From Gallibacter pasteurianus_A (GTDB lineage: Bacteria; Bacillota; Clostridia; Peptostreptococcales; Anaerovoracaceae), in assembly GCA_963596005.1 (NCBI GenBank), contig CAVBJF010000003.1, forward strand, positions 56,328 through 120,327: a DNA stretch of 64,000 nucleotides, read 5' to 3'. The translations under genes were made by a program, and so were the position numbers. The number at the start of each line of letters is the position of its first letter. Position 1 is the stretch's first letter. Below, in pieces: positions 40,601-48,903 of this stretch. Below the pieces are notes generated by a model. The model did not search any database. It had not been told where the DNA came from and was given only the letters and a program-made list of their open reading frames with translations.

Positions 40601-41695
40601 GATTGTCATCGTGCCACTGTTTTGAATCAATTCGCATTGAGCCTCTCCCGCAATCTCAGTCGTACCGCTGCTGATAAGCGTCTCGGAAACGGCAAGCTTG
40701 CTTCCTGATTCCACATTCAGTGTTCCATTGTTTGTGAGACTTCCATTGCATTCCAAATCCCCTCCGGCAAGGTTGAGCGTGCCCGAATTCGTGAACGATC
40801 TGCCTTGAGGGATCGTCAGCTTTGCATCAGAGGAAATGGTGAGAGTATTATCGCTTTGGATCGCTAAATCCGCAGCAAGTGTCTGCTCACCATAGACTGC
40901 ACCGCTGTTTCCTTCAAAAATAATTCCACTCCAATTGTCCTGTTGGGATTTGTCTGTGATGCCGTAGTTGGTCTTTATGATGGCATTTCCGTTTGCGCCG
41001 GTAGAGAATGAATCCGCAACGATTCCCTGTATGCTCACGTTGGCTCCGCTATGATAGCCTTCGGCACCATTTGCCGTTACCTGTCCTCCATTAATAAGAA
41101 CAGAGCCTCCGCCTGTAGTTCTTGATCCACCCCCAATGCCTGCTCCAAGGTATGCTCTGGTGGTTTTGAAGCCTTCATTAACGAACGATCCCGTAGCATT
41201 AATGATGCCGCCGTTTATTACGATCGTTCCCACATTTTTATTTTCTCCGCCGCCAATTCCCGGGTAACCACCCGACTCACCCGACTCACTCGACTGCCCC
41301 TTGGCGTTTAGCGTGCCGCTGCCATCGCTTTGACCGTAAATGGTCAGACTGTTGTCGCCCGATACATCAATTCCTTTATTACAGTTCAAGGTACAGCCGT
41401 CTTTCAAGATCAGGTGAACATCCCCGGAAACAGTAACACAGCTGCTGATAGTTGTTTCACTGCCGGATGTTACATACCAGCCTGATGTAAGCTCAGTAAT
41501 TTCGCTTGTGATAACTGTTGCACTATCCTTGGTCTCACTCACAAATTGGTTAGTCGATTTATTGTAGTCTATGTATGTTATATTGTTTTCCGATGAGGCA
41601 TTCTCCTGTGCATATGCACCGGTGGGCATAAGCCCCAGCAGCATAGCCAGTGCGACAAATACACTCAACACTCTTTTCCCCATACTTGTTTTCAT
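37625..41695 (-). CDS. Large secreted repeat protein with wall-anchor signal
   Basis: A 1356-residue exported protein. A signal peptide (1-29, cut after AYA) precedes two long right-handed beta-helix-like regions of the Cthe_2159 carbohydrate-binding type (about 60-440 and 445-700; LTIYGQSDGSGTLNAKG, INGGIINATG, INGGFIEAG). They are followed by an MBG/YDG-like module (KVKDKIYDGLDTATIDG), Ig-like modules with TDNVGN and ATDKAGNS, a Cys/His-rich HTWGDWTSNGNGTHTHTC repeat, and a TGD-type sorting signal (SQTGDTSN, helix, RKKKYNK). It is probably an adhesin or glycan-binding protein. The coding DNA looks GC-richer than the flanking core genes, which supports transfer. Confidence 0.85.
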   Translation of the reverse strand: MKTSMGKRVLSVFVALAMLLGLMPTGAYAQENASSENNITYIDYNKSTNQFVSETKDSATVITSEITELTSGWYVTSGSETTISSCVTVSGDVHLILKDGCTLNCNKGIDVSGDNSLTIYGQSDGSGTLNAKGQSSESGESGGYPGIGGGENKNVGTIVINGGIINATGSFVNEGFKTTRAYLGAGIGGGSRTTGGGSVLINGGQVTANGAEGYHSGANVSIQGIVADSFSTGANGNAIIKTNYGITDKSQQDNWSGIIFEGNSGAVYGEQTLAADLAIQSDNTLTISSDAKLTIPQGRSFTNSGTLNLAGGDLECNGSLTNNGTLNVESGSKLAVSETLISSGTTEIAGEAQCELIQNSGTMTISGKFTCNGGTNTGLIYNVGTFTNNGMISGENGYVVSTTHVDGAGNQLITRNNIFYLNEDGNKTYLTDDDVICPLTAADHTWKKQIEKNTWYFAIKDLTIDDGVKLEDDVNLILMDGVTLTINGKNEGGINADNHTLNIYAQSCGDKMGTLTATGGTYTMAIGGTNANININGGFIEAGLTGECYSGIGASRYCNFGKLTITGGIVKTKSIGTSKVGDLTGGLSAPKGSSAVIYTQQTKVDSSKVSDFNGIIFLNKNGSVYGNAKLASDLTVNEDETLTIPSGTTLTIPEGITLTIKGKLDIKGTLVVEGTLVNNGTISKASGSGSVTMDDWTYGEAANTPKVSSTTNGTKNVTYRYKVKDATEYLACIPTDAGEYTVEATFAATDIYDEYTATDDFVIKQKTLNLTVKVKDKIYDGLDTATIDGTPALNGVEENDNLTLTNGKPTFSSTAVGTNIPINFTDFSISGDAASNYTLTQPSGVTANITAYTATGNEYVTTTKDWTNQDFVVTANEGWQVSETNTADGTWSGSLTCTAETGGTSGRLIFYVKNTTSGIISEAVTEQYKIDKTAPEGKIQIDERNVWQEFVNTISFNLFYKNEQTVTVTANDTGSSVKTIEYLVTEDDLNIEQLANKTFTSYNGAFGIEPDAKLIVYAKLTDNVGNVTYLRSDGVVLDATAPVINGAENGKTYCTAVTLTITDDYLDNVTLNNAVVTLTDGKLTLESADGTQTVVATDKAGNSASITVTINDGHTWGDWTSNGNGTHTHTCQLDAAHTETGACHGGKATCKNKAVCEICGEEYGELAPHELTHIDAKASTAAEVGNTEYWKCTVCDKYFSDENAANEAKPEDTVIAKLAPTTIAGDGAAVTQGEKKALSFTSDAAFEDFLRVEVDGKTVDASHYTVRSGSTIVTLNADYVASLAVGEHTLSIVSKSGTAEAKFTVNKKTAEVTDNNKKSSQTGDTSNLALWLALLLTSGGAVIGTTAVSRKKKYNK

Positions 41696-41753
41696 GCTTG
41701 TGTTTCCTTTCTAAAATTAACTTTGAGTTGAGAAAATATCACTTCTAAGGTAC

Positions 41754-41781
41754 AGTATACTTTTTTTTTACAGTATTTCAA
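41754..41781 (-). promoter_or_regulatory. Promoter of the large surface gene, using the direct repeat as -35
   Basis: TTGAAA (41776-41781) lies inside the right 17-bp repeat; TATACT (41754-41759) lies inside the island. The spacer is 16 bp and contains nine A in a row. The island junction therefore completes this promoter. Confidence 0.55.
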
Positions 41782-41790
41782 GAAGTTATT
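41774..41790 (+). repeat. 17-bp direct repeat, right copy
   Basis: Same sequence as 29990-30006. It includes the TAA stop of the TPR gene (41786-41788), so a duplication of the target would preserve that gene, as for many integration sites at gene 3' ends. Confidence 0.75.
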
Positions 41791-42790
41791 GCTTATAGTT
41801 TTGGCAAACGAGTTCCTTTTTTCTTTTATACTTATTTATGTTTTCCTCATCGCCTCTCTTGTTATATATCCTTATGAGGCCATCCATACTGTCTATACTT
41901 GCGGCATTTAATCTCAGAGTTTTTTTGTATTCATCCTCGGCAAGCACATCATTGCCAAGCTCCTCATATGCCGTAGCTATATAAAAATGAAGTGGCCACC
42001 ATGTATCGTAATCACTGCCGACAAATGTCAATAATATGTTTAACCCCTCCTGATACTTGCCACTAATAATAGCGTTACAACCACTTTCGATTTTTCGTGG
42101 CATATCTATTTCTCTGAGCCGTTTTGCTATCTCCTGTAATGCCTGCGGATTTTTGGCTATAGGCAGGTACTTTTCCCATGTAAGCCCCGCCTTTTCGTAA
42201 AGTCCCATATTTAAATACGCATATCCTAAAAAGAAATACGGCTCATCAAAGTCAGGATATTGTATAGTAAGCTCTTCAAAAATGGTAAATGCCTCCGCCT
42301 TAAAACTCCCTATTATTTCCTCGTCATCCGCTGACAAATATATCTCTCTGCATACTCTTGCGTAGTTGTACATTGCTGTCATCATATTTGGTTCTAAAAA
42401 CAATGTCGCTCTAAAATGTATGCATGCATTTTCTAAATCGTTTTCCTGTACCGCTGCCACGCCTCGCATGAAGATATCCTCTGAAAGCTTTTCGTTAAAA
42501 AACAGCTTCATAAATTGCTTATATGCCTCTGCATATTTAAAGTTTGGATCGCAGCCGACAACCCAAACCATATTTTCGGCTATCTGAGTTGTCGATACGC
42601 CCTCACCACCGGCAAACTTTTTTAGGTCATGCGGATCGATCGGTACCTTTACGCCCTTTGCTATGTCCGTTATATCAAGCTTTTGCATAAATTCGTCCGA
42701 AAATTCGACGAACAAAAAGCTTTTGAGATATTTTGAAAAATATTTATTTAATCTGTCATTTTCAAAGATATATCCATTTGTATCTTGCAT
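41786..42790 (-). CDS. Tetratricopeptide-repeat protein of unknown function
   Basis: A 334-residue soluble protein with TPR-like helices from about 105 to 330 (for example FFLGYAYLNMGLYEKAGLTWEKYLP and YIATAYEELGNDVLAEDEYKKTLRL). The N-terminal 100 residues are an unrecognised domain with a KFAGGEGVSTTQIAENMVWV segment. TPRs scaffold protein contacts; no partner is evident. The gene follows the radical SAM gene by 56 bp. Its 3' end carries the island repeat, but the reading frame is not altered. Confidence 0.8.
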   Translation of the reverse strand: MQDTNGYIFENDRLNKYFSKYLKSFLFVEFSDEFMQKLDITDIAKGVKVPIDPHDLKKFAGGEGVSTTQIAENMVWVVGCDPNFKYAEAYKQFMKLFFNEKLSEDIFMRGVAAVQENDLENACIHFRATLFLEPNMMTAMYNYARVCREIYLSADDEEIIGSFKAEAFTIFEELTIQYPDFDEPYFFLGYAYLNMGLYEKAGLTWEKYLPIAKNPQALQEIAKRLREIDMPRKIESGCNAIISGKYQEGLNILLTFVGSDYDTWWPLHFYIATAYEELGNDVLAEDEYKKTLRLNAASIDSMDGLIRIYNKRGDEENINKYKRKKELVCQNYKQ

Positions 42791-42846
42791 TATATATTTC
42801 CTCTTTTACCTATGGCTATGTTTTATTCTCTTCTTTTTAATGCATT

Positions 42847-43725
42847 TTAATGTGCTCTAAATCTTTCATCTTTCAACATCTCAGGATGCTTCAAAGCCAC
42901 CTTTAATTGTTTTATAAACTTTTCTTTATCGGCAGGCAAATTGCCCCGTAGTGTTACATAGTTAGTCGCATGGTTGCTTCTAAACACGCACGGTGTTTCA
43001 TTTGGCACATTTATATTTTGCATCATCAGAAGTGTCTCTTCTACGACCTCAAGCGGTGTGAGAAGTTTCATCCCGCCTTCCTGCACTTCCTTATACATCG
43101 GCGCCTTTGGATCAAGAAGCAGCGTCAGCACTCCTACATATGATGCTCCCATTTCACTTATCATAGTTCCCGTTTCTATCGCATGCTCCTGCCAATTCTT
43201 TTTACCGCCGAGCCCTGAAATAAATGTAACGGATGCTTTAATTCCTGCCCTTTCTATCTTTTTTACAGCTTCGATTATCTGCGTTCTTGTCGCACCTTTT
43301 TTTATATCCTTTAATACGATGTCTGAGCCTGACTCCGCACCTATGTATATAAACTCCAGCCCCGCCTCGTGTAATGCCAAAAGCTCCTCATGCGTCTTAT
43401 TTAAAACGTCTCGTGGCGATGCATACATGTTGATCCTTTCCGTCTCCGGAAGTAGCTCGTGTATCTTTGCCATAATATACAGAAGTCTTTCTGTCGGCAG
43501 GCAAAGGGCATCACCGTCACATAAAAAGACTCGGTTAATATGCGGGTAATATTCCTTTGCCATATAAAGGTCCTCTATTACCTCGTCCACATCCCTTATT
43601 TTAAATGGTTTATTACGGTACATATGGCAAAATGTACATTCGTTATGTGTACATCCCATAGTTACCTGCAAAAGGTAGCTCCTCGCCTCGCTTGGCGGCC
43701 TAAATATGTCTCCCTCGTATCTCAT
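42847..43725 (-). CDS. Radical SAM protein
   Basis: A 292-residue radical SAM enzyme with a single catalytic barrel. The 4Fe-4S cluster motif is CTHNECTFC, spaced Cys-x4-Cys-x2-Cys rather than the usual x3-x2; this spacing belongs to the subfamily that begins GCTHNxCTFCxMY. Further motifs are FLCDGDAL (about 63-70), YIGAESGSD and TFISGLGG. No extra C-terminal cluster or substrate domain is present. The reaction is unknown. It follows argS by 21 bp. Confidence 0.88.
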   Translation of the reverse strand: MRYEGDIFRPPSEARSYLLQVTMGCTHNECTFCHMYRNKPFKIRDVDEVIEDLYMAKEYYPHINRVFLCDGDALCLPTERLLYIMAKIHELLPETERINMYASPRDVLNKTHEELLALHEAGLEFIYIGAESGSDIVLKDIKKGATRTQIIEAVKKIERAGIKASVTFISGLGGKKNWQEHAIETGTMISEMGASYVGVLTLLLDPKAPMYKEVQEGGMKLLTPLEVVEETLLMMQNINVPNETPCVFRSNHATNYVTLRGNLPADKEKFIKQLKVALKHPEMLKDERFRAH

Positions 43726-43746
43726 GAGCTCTCCTTTCTGACTTTA

Positions 43747-45465
43747 TTACATCCTCTCAGGCGCTTTGACTCCGAGGAGCGAAAGTCCGCACTTTATCGC
43801 ATTTTTTGTCGCAGCCACAAGTGCGAGTTTGCTTAGCGTCTCATCTTCGTTGTCTGTTATAATCCTCTCGCTCTGATAAAATCTATTAAACGCCTGTGCT
43901 ATATCAACGGTATGTCTTGTCACAATTGACGGCTCGTATTTTACCGCTGCCTCGCTTATAACCTCAGGCATCCTATGTATGAGCTTCGCAAGAGCATATG
44001 CGCTCTCCGACACCAAATATTTAGCGTCAAAGTTCTGCAAGTTCTCCGCTTTCGTTGCCATTTCTTCGCCTGCTTTTCTGAGCAAGCTGCATGTCCTCGC
44101 GTGCGTATACTGGACATACGGACCTGTTTCCCCGTCGAAATTTAAAATCTGCTCCCAATCAAATACATAGTCCTTGATTCTGTTGTTTGTAAGCTCGTTA
44201 AACATAACTGCTCCGATACCTACCTCTTTCGCAATCTCGTCGATATCACCTGTTGTAACGCCCTTTTCGAATATGATTTCTCTTGTCTTTTCAACGGCTT
44301 TATTTAAAACATCCTCTAAAAATACGACTCTGCCTTTTCGTGTCGACATCGTGCCATCCTTTAAGCTTACCATTCCAAAAGGTACGTGTACACAATCTTT
44401 TGCCCAGTCGTACCCGAGCAGTTCAACTATCTTAAACCACTGTTGGAAATGCAAATTTTGCTGTGAAGCCACAACATAAATATTTTTATAAAAATCATAT
44501 GTTTCTTTTCTATAAACAGCTGCCGCTATGTCGCGCGTGATATAAAGCGTTGAGCCGTCTGATTTTGTCACGAGTGCAGGCGTCATACCATATTCGGTAA
44601 GGATAACTATCTCCGCACCTTGAGATTTTTGAAGTAAACCCTTTTCCTTTAGCTCATCTAGAATTCTCTGCATCTTATCGGAATAAAACGACTCGCCGGC
44701 ATACGAATCAAATGAAATTCCGAGCATATCATATACCCTCGCAAATTCCTTCAGCGACTCATCTCTAAACCATTTCCAAAGCTCAACCTCTTCTTTTTCG
44801 CCCTTTTCAAGACGCGCAAAAATATCTCTTGCCTCCTGCTCAAGCGACGGATCCTTTTCGGCCTCCTCATGAAATTTTGTATAATAGCCAAGCAATGTCT
44901 TTATGGGCTCCCTTTCGACATCCGCTTTGTTGCCCCACCTCCTGTATGCACTTATCATCTTGCCAAACTGTGTGCCATAGTCTCCGAGGTGGTTTATACG
45001 TACAACATCGTAGCCGAGGCTCTCAAAAATTTTATATATCGAGTTGCCTATAACCGTCGACCTTATGTGACCGATATGAAACGGCTTTGCTATATTCGGT
45101 GAAGAAAATTCAACTATAATCGTCTTGCCGCTGCCAATATCATTTTTTGCAAAATCCTCTCCTTTTTTATTTACATCATATACGAGCTCTTTAACAAACT
45201 GCTCCCTTTGCAAAAACATATTAAGATACGGTCCTGCCTGTTCTACCTTTTCAAATAGCTCATTTGCAGCAATCTTTTCTGCAAGCCCACTTGCTATTTG
45301 AGGCGGCGCTTTTTTTAGCTCCTTTGCAAGCTTAAAGCACGGGAAAGCATAATCTCCCATCTTTTCGTTTGACGGGATTTCTATCATCGAAGCTATTTCC
45401 TCTTCTGTAAGAAAGTCGATATTTGCCTTTATTATTTTTGCTATCGACGATTTGTAATTAATCAT
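43747..45465 (-). CDS. argS: Arginyl-tRNA synthetase
   Basis: Class I synthetase for tRNA-Arg, 572 residues, slightly short but complete. It has the N-terminal additional domain (about 1-95), HIGH as FHIGHIRSTVIGN, the MSTRKGRVVFLEDVL region (KMSKS equivalent) and the C-terminal anticodon-binding DALR domain (HRMPEVISEAAVKYEP to the end, GVKAPERM). It overlaps the end of the DUF523 gene by 8 bp. No T-box leader is present, so expression follows the upstream genes. Confidence 0.97.
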   Translation of the reverse strand: MINYKSSIAKIIKANIDFLTEEEIASMIEIPSNEKMGDYAFPCFKLAKELKKAPPQIASGLAEKIAANELFEKVEQAGPYLNMFLQREQFVKELVYDVNKKGEDFAKNDIGSGKTIIVEFSSPNIAKPFHIGHIRSTVIGNSIYKIFESLGYDVVRINHLGDYGTQFGKMISAYRRWGNKADVEREPIKTLLGYYTKFHEEAEKDPSLEQEARDIFARLEKGEKEEVELWKWFRDESLKEFARVYDMLGISFDSYAGESFYSDKMQRILDELKEKGLLQKSQGAEIVILTEYGMTPALVTKSDGSTLYITRDIAAAVYRKETYDFYKNIYVVASQQNLHFQQWFKIVELLGYDWAKDCVHVPFGMVSLKDGTMSTRKGRVVFLEDVLNKAVEKTREIIFEKGVTTGDIDEIAKEVGIGAVMFNELTNNRIKDYVFDWEQILNFDGETGPYVQYTHARTCSLLRKAGEEMATKAENLQNFDAKYLVSESAYALAKLIHRMPEVISEAAVKYEPSIVTRHTVDIAQAFNRFYQSERIITDNEDETLSKLALVAATKNAIKCGLSLLGVKAPERM

Positions 45466-45922
45466 TTATTTTCTCCTTTTCCGTATATACTCTTATATCC
45501 TTTTGCATCAGCAATTGTACAAAGACACCATCGCCACACTCAAGCCTGCCTGTAAATGAACCATCATATATTTTGCCCTTTCCGCACGAAGGACTTTTTG
45601 ATTTCAGTATAGCCCCCTCTATGCTCTCGCCAAGCTCATCTGCTGCTTTTACCGCCTTGTCATATGCCTTCGTCGCACCGCTCTTAAAAGCCTTAGTCAC
45701 GTCTCTTCCGTCTTTTGTGACGACTCTCAGCTCTCCGATATTTACATCCTCATTTATCACTATTTCTGTCCTTTTTCGTGGAATGCCAAGGCCCCCAAAG
45801 GTCTCGGGACATACAGAGCAAACATTATGATTCTTTGCAAATGCGACGACTTTTTCGTCAGCCTTGCTCTTGCCGTCATATCTGCACCGTTCACCCAAAA
45901 GACATGCGCTTATTATATACAT
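45458..45922 (-). CDS. DUF523 domain protein
   Basis: A 154-residue protein of the DUF523 (COG1683) family: ISACLLGERCRYDGKSK at the start, CPETFGGLGIPRKRTEIV in the middle and KSKSPSCGKGKIYDGSFTG. Four conserved Cys residues suggest a metal or iron-sulfur centre, which is inference. The function of the family is not established. It is often a single gene or fused to a DUF1722 domain; here it stands alone in the mutS2-argS run. Confidence 0.85.
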   Translation of the reverse strand: MYIISACLLGERCRYDGKSKADEKVVAFAKNHNVCSVCPETFGGLGIPRKRTEIVINEDVNIGELRVVTKDGRDVTKAFKSGATKAYDKAVKAADELGESIEGAILKSKSPSCGKGKIYDGSFTGRLECGDGVFVQLLMQKDIRVYTEKEKIND

Positions 45923-45958
45923 TTTACCCTCTCTGTTATATTTAGCTTTTTGCCGGTG

Positions 45959-48337
45959 CTATTTCAGCGTAACGATCGTAACACCATCCGCACCCTCATA
46001 ATATTCGCCTTTCCTGAAATTTGCAACCTGCGGATGTTTTTTTAACATATCTGCGATACCCTTTTTTAAAATGCCTTCACCTCTGCCGTGGATTATCGTA
46101 ATCTCCTCGAGGTGCGCCATTAGTGCATCATCTATATATTTTGAAACGCTTGCAAGTGCCTCGTCGAGATTTTGTCCCTGCACATTTATCGTCGGCGAGA
46201 CAGTTGAAGATTTTGATTTATACAAGCCCGCATATGTACTTTTGCCTGCCGGCTTTGCTTTTTTCTTTTTCCTACCGTCTATAATGAGCTTCAGTCCGCT
46301 TACCTCGCATTTCATCTTGATGATACCAACCTGCACCAAAACCTGTCCTTTGCTGTCGGGAAGCCCAATAATCTCGCCATTTTGGCCGAGGCTCAGCACC
46401 TTTACCCTGTCACCGATTTTTATATCCTCAAGCGATATCGGGGCGTCGTTTTCCTCCATATGTATCGTCTCTTTATATCTTCCTGCCGCATCCTTAACAT
46501 TTCTTTTTACAGTCTCAAGCTTTTTATTTCGCTCGCTGATGATATTTATTTTGTCTATATCACGAAGCTCGCTTTGAACCTTTTTTGTAAGCTCCTTTGC
46601 CTCTTTTATCATCTCTCTTGCTTCGTCCTTGGCATCCGCTATTATCTTTTCCCGCTCGCGCTCCAGTTTTTGCTGCCTCTTATCAAGCTCTTCCTTTTGC
46701 TTTTGTATGCGAATGTTTAGCATTATCGCTTCATCACGCTCTTCTTCTGCCTTCTTTTTGTCATTTTCTATAGCGGAGAGGACTTCCTCAAAGGCTATAT
46801 CGCCACCGTCAAGTAGCTCTCTTGCATGCTCTATGATGTCCTCACACAAACCGAGCTTTTTAGATATTTCAAATGCGTTTGATTTGCCCGGGATACCAAT
46901 CATCATCTTGTATGTCGGTCTCAGGGTTTCAATATCAAATTGCATGGATGCATTTTCGACTCCATTCGTTTGAAGTGCATATTTTTTTAGCTCGGTATAA
47001 TGAGTCGTTGCCATTATATATGAGCCTCTCGCCTTTAGCGTTTCGAGTACGGCTATCGCAAGTGCCGCACCCTCAGTCGGATCGGTACCCGCACCGAGCT
47101 CATCAAGCAATATCAGACTTTTTTCAGTTGCTTTTGCAACTATTTGCACTATGTTTTTCATATGAGACGAAAAGGTCGAAAGACTTTGCTCTATACTCTG
47201 TTCGTCACCTATATCAGCAAACACATCCTCAAATACGGGAATTTCACTACCCTCTATCGCCGGTATATGAAGTCCGCTCTGCGCCATAAGGCATAAAAGT
47301 CCCGCCGTTTTTAGCGTGACGGTCTTTCCTCCCGTGTTTGGGCCTGTAACGATAAGCGCGTTATACTTGCCTCCAAGCACAATATCTATCGGCACAGCGT
47401 TTTTACACTCTATGAGTGGATGTCTTGCACTTTTTAAATGCAAAATACCGTTCCCTGATATAGTCGGTTTTTCGCTCCTTTGAAGATTCGCAAGCTTGCC
47501 TTTTGCCATAAAGAAATCAAGAGCAAGTAGTATATCTAAATTATTTTCAAGTGCTTGTGCGCTTTCTCCTATTCGTGACGAAAACTCCGCAAGTATCCTC
47601 GCTTCCTCCGCCTTCTGTGCTATTTCAAGCTCCCTCAACTCGTTATTCATGTTTACAATTGCCTGCGGCTCTATAAAAAGCGTCGCCCCACTTGCACTTC
47701 TGTCGTGGATTATGCCCGGAAACCTTGCCCTATATTCCTGCTTTACAGGTATTACATATCTGCCGTCTCTGACTGTCACAATGCTGTCTTGCAGCATTCC
47801 CTCATTTTCCTTACAGCTGATCATCTGATTTATCCTATTTTTTATCGCATCATTTTGTCTTTGGATATCCCTCCTGATAGCTTTTAACTCACTTGAAGCA
47901 TTGTCGGAAAGCATATCCTCATTTTCAATAGCCTGATCGAGATCCCTATAGAGGTTTTCAAAAACTTCCAAAAGCTCTATCCTTTCCTCTATGATAGGTA
48001 AATGTGGTAACTCGCCTTTCATAAAGGCTTTGACATCCGCTGTTATTTTAAGATTATAGAGTATATAAAGAAGCTGTTTTATCGTAAGAGTCGCACCCTT
48101 TTTTGCAAGCACAAGCTCATCCTTTATATCATAAAAATTACCAAGCGGCAGCGCTCCCTTATACAGTATAAGCTTAACCGCTTCGTCTGTTTCCTCAAGG
48201 CCGCGCACGATACTTCTTTGCTCAGAAAACGGCTTAAGCTCTGAGATGACTTTTCTCGTCATCTCAGAGCCTGCCTGCGCCGAAAGAAGCTCAATTATTT
48301 TGTTGTATTCCAAAATTTCAAGCGTCTTTTCGTTCAT
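45959..48337 (-). CDS. mutS2: MutS2 family ATPase/endonuclease
   Basis: A 792-residue MutS2, which acts on collided ribosomes or recombination intermediates in Bacillus-type bacteria. It has the MutS lever and clamp region (about 1-320), Walker A GPNTGGKTVTLK (about 331-342), STFSSHMKNI, LLDELGAGTDPTEGAALA and ATTHYTELK, a long coiled coil (about 510-620) and a C-terminal Smr domain (about 715-792). In the Smr domain the HGRGEG loop is present, but the usual LDLRG strand reads INVQG, so the nuclease motif is altered. The start overlaps the zapA stop by one base. Confidence 0.95.
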   Translation of the reverse strand: MNEKTLEILEYNKIIELLSAQAGSEMTRKVISELKPFSEQRSIVRGLEETDEAVKLILYKGALPLGNFYDIKDELVLAKKGATLTIKQLLYILYNLKITADVKAFMKGELPHLPIIEERIELLEVFENLYRDLDQAIENEDMLSDNASSELKAIRRDIQRQNDAIKNRINQMISCKENEGMLQDSIVTVRDGRYVIPVKQEYRARFPGIIHDRSASGATLFIEPQAIVNMNNELRELEIAQKAEEARILAEFSSRIGESAQALENNLDILLALDFFMAKGKLANLQRSEKPTISGNGILHLKSARHPLIECKNAVPIDIVLGGKYNALIVTGPNTGGKTVTLKTAGLLCLMAQSGLHIPAIEGSEIPVFEDVFADIGDEQSIEQSLSTFSSHMKNIVQIVAKATEKSLILLDELGAGTDPTEGAALAIAVLETLKARGSYIMATTHYTELKKYALQTNGVENASMQFDIETLRPTYKMMIGIPGKSNAFEISKKLGLCEDIIEHARELLDGGDIAFEEVLSAIENDKKKAEEERDEAIMLNIRIQKQKEELDKRQQKLEREREKIIADAKDEAREMIKEAKELTKKVQSELRDIDKINIISERNKKLETVKRNVKDAAGRYKETIHMEENDAPISLEDIKIGDRVKVLSLGQNGEIIGLPDSKGQVLVQVGIIKMKCEVSGLKLIIDGRKKKKAKPAGKSTYAGLYKSKSSTVSPTINVQGQNLDEALASVSKYIDDALMAHLEEITIIHGRGEGILKKGIADMLKKHPQVANFRKGEYYEGADGVTIVTLK

Positions 48338-48894
48338 TATCTCATTTTTCCTCTTAGCTTTTCAAGCTCGCTTTTTATCCTTATATTTTCCATTTGAAGG
48401 TCAAAGAAATTGTTTTCAAGATCCTTATATCGCATTTTTTCTTCATCAAGCCTGGCTCTAACCTTTTTTTCTATCTCTTCTTGAATAGAACTTTGTGCCT
48501 GCATCACCTTTTCAACTTCTTTTTCCTTCGCCGCAAGCTTCATGGTAAGTTGTTCTTTCTGCTTTTGGATGGCCACATTTTCCTCTTTGTATTCGATAAA
48601 GTTTTTCTTTGCCTCATCCCAAAGCTGTATATAGTGCTGAGTATCTCCCTCAAGCTGTTCTGTTATCTTTTTGTTTTCCTCAAGCTCCTCTTTTACGGCA
48701 AAATATTCGTTAGCAATATTTACTGCAGATAGGACAGCAAGCGATGTTGATGGCAATGAATTGCCCACAGCTTCATCTATTTCACGCATTTTATTATCTA
48801 CCCAAGATGCTACTTGTATCATCTTATCCTGCGTTGTATCTCCTGCAATAGTATACTCTTGTCCATAGATATTTACCGTTACTCTGTTGCTCAT
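48337..48894 (-). CDS. zapA: Cell division protein ZapA
   Basis: ZapA bundles FtsZ filaments at the division site. The first 95 residues are the family fold (NRVTVNIYGQEYTIAGD, WVDNKMREIDEAVG, SLAVLSAVNIANEYFAVKEE). The rest to 185 is a long coiled coil, longer than the approximately 85-residue Bacillus protein but common in Clostridia. It lies between pheT and mutS2, an order often seen in Firmicutes. Confidence 0.9.
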   Translation of the reverse strand: MSNRVTVNIYGQEYTIAGDTTQDKMIQVASWVDNKMREIDEAVGNSLPSTSLAVLSAVNIANEYFAVKEELEENKKITEQLEGDTQHYIQLWDEAKKNFIEYKEENVAIQKQKEQLTMKLAAKEKEVEKVMQAQSSIQEEIEKKVRARLDEEKMRYKDLENNFFDLQMENIRIKSELEKLRGKMR

Positions 48895-48903
48895 CTCATC
48901 CTC

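Larger units (their letters stand above)
29990..41790. mobile_element. Island 2: segment bounded by 17-bp direct repeats
   Basis: TATTTCAAGAAGTTATT occurs at 29990-30006 and 41774-41790 in the same orientation. The right copy covers the stop codon of the TPR gene; the left copy sits just upstream of the tRNA promoter. Removing one copy and the interval would place the tRNA operon directly after the TPR gene. The interval holds surface protein genes with higher apparent GC, transposase remnants and repeats, which fits a transferred island. No integrase gene is inside, so the mechanism is unknown. Confidence 0.55.
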
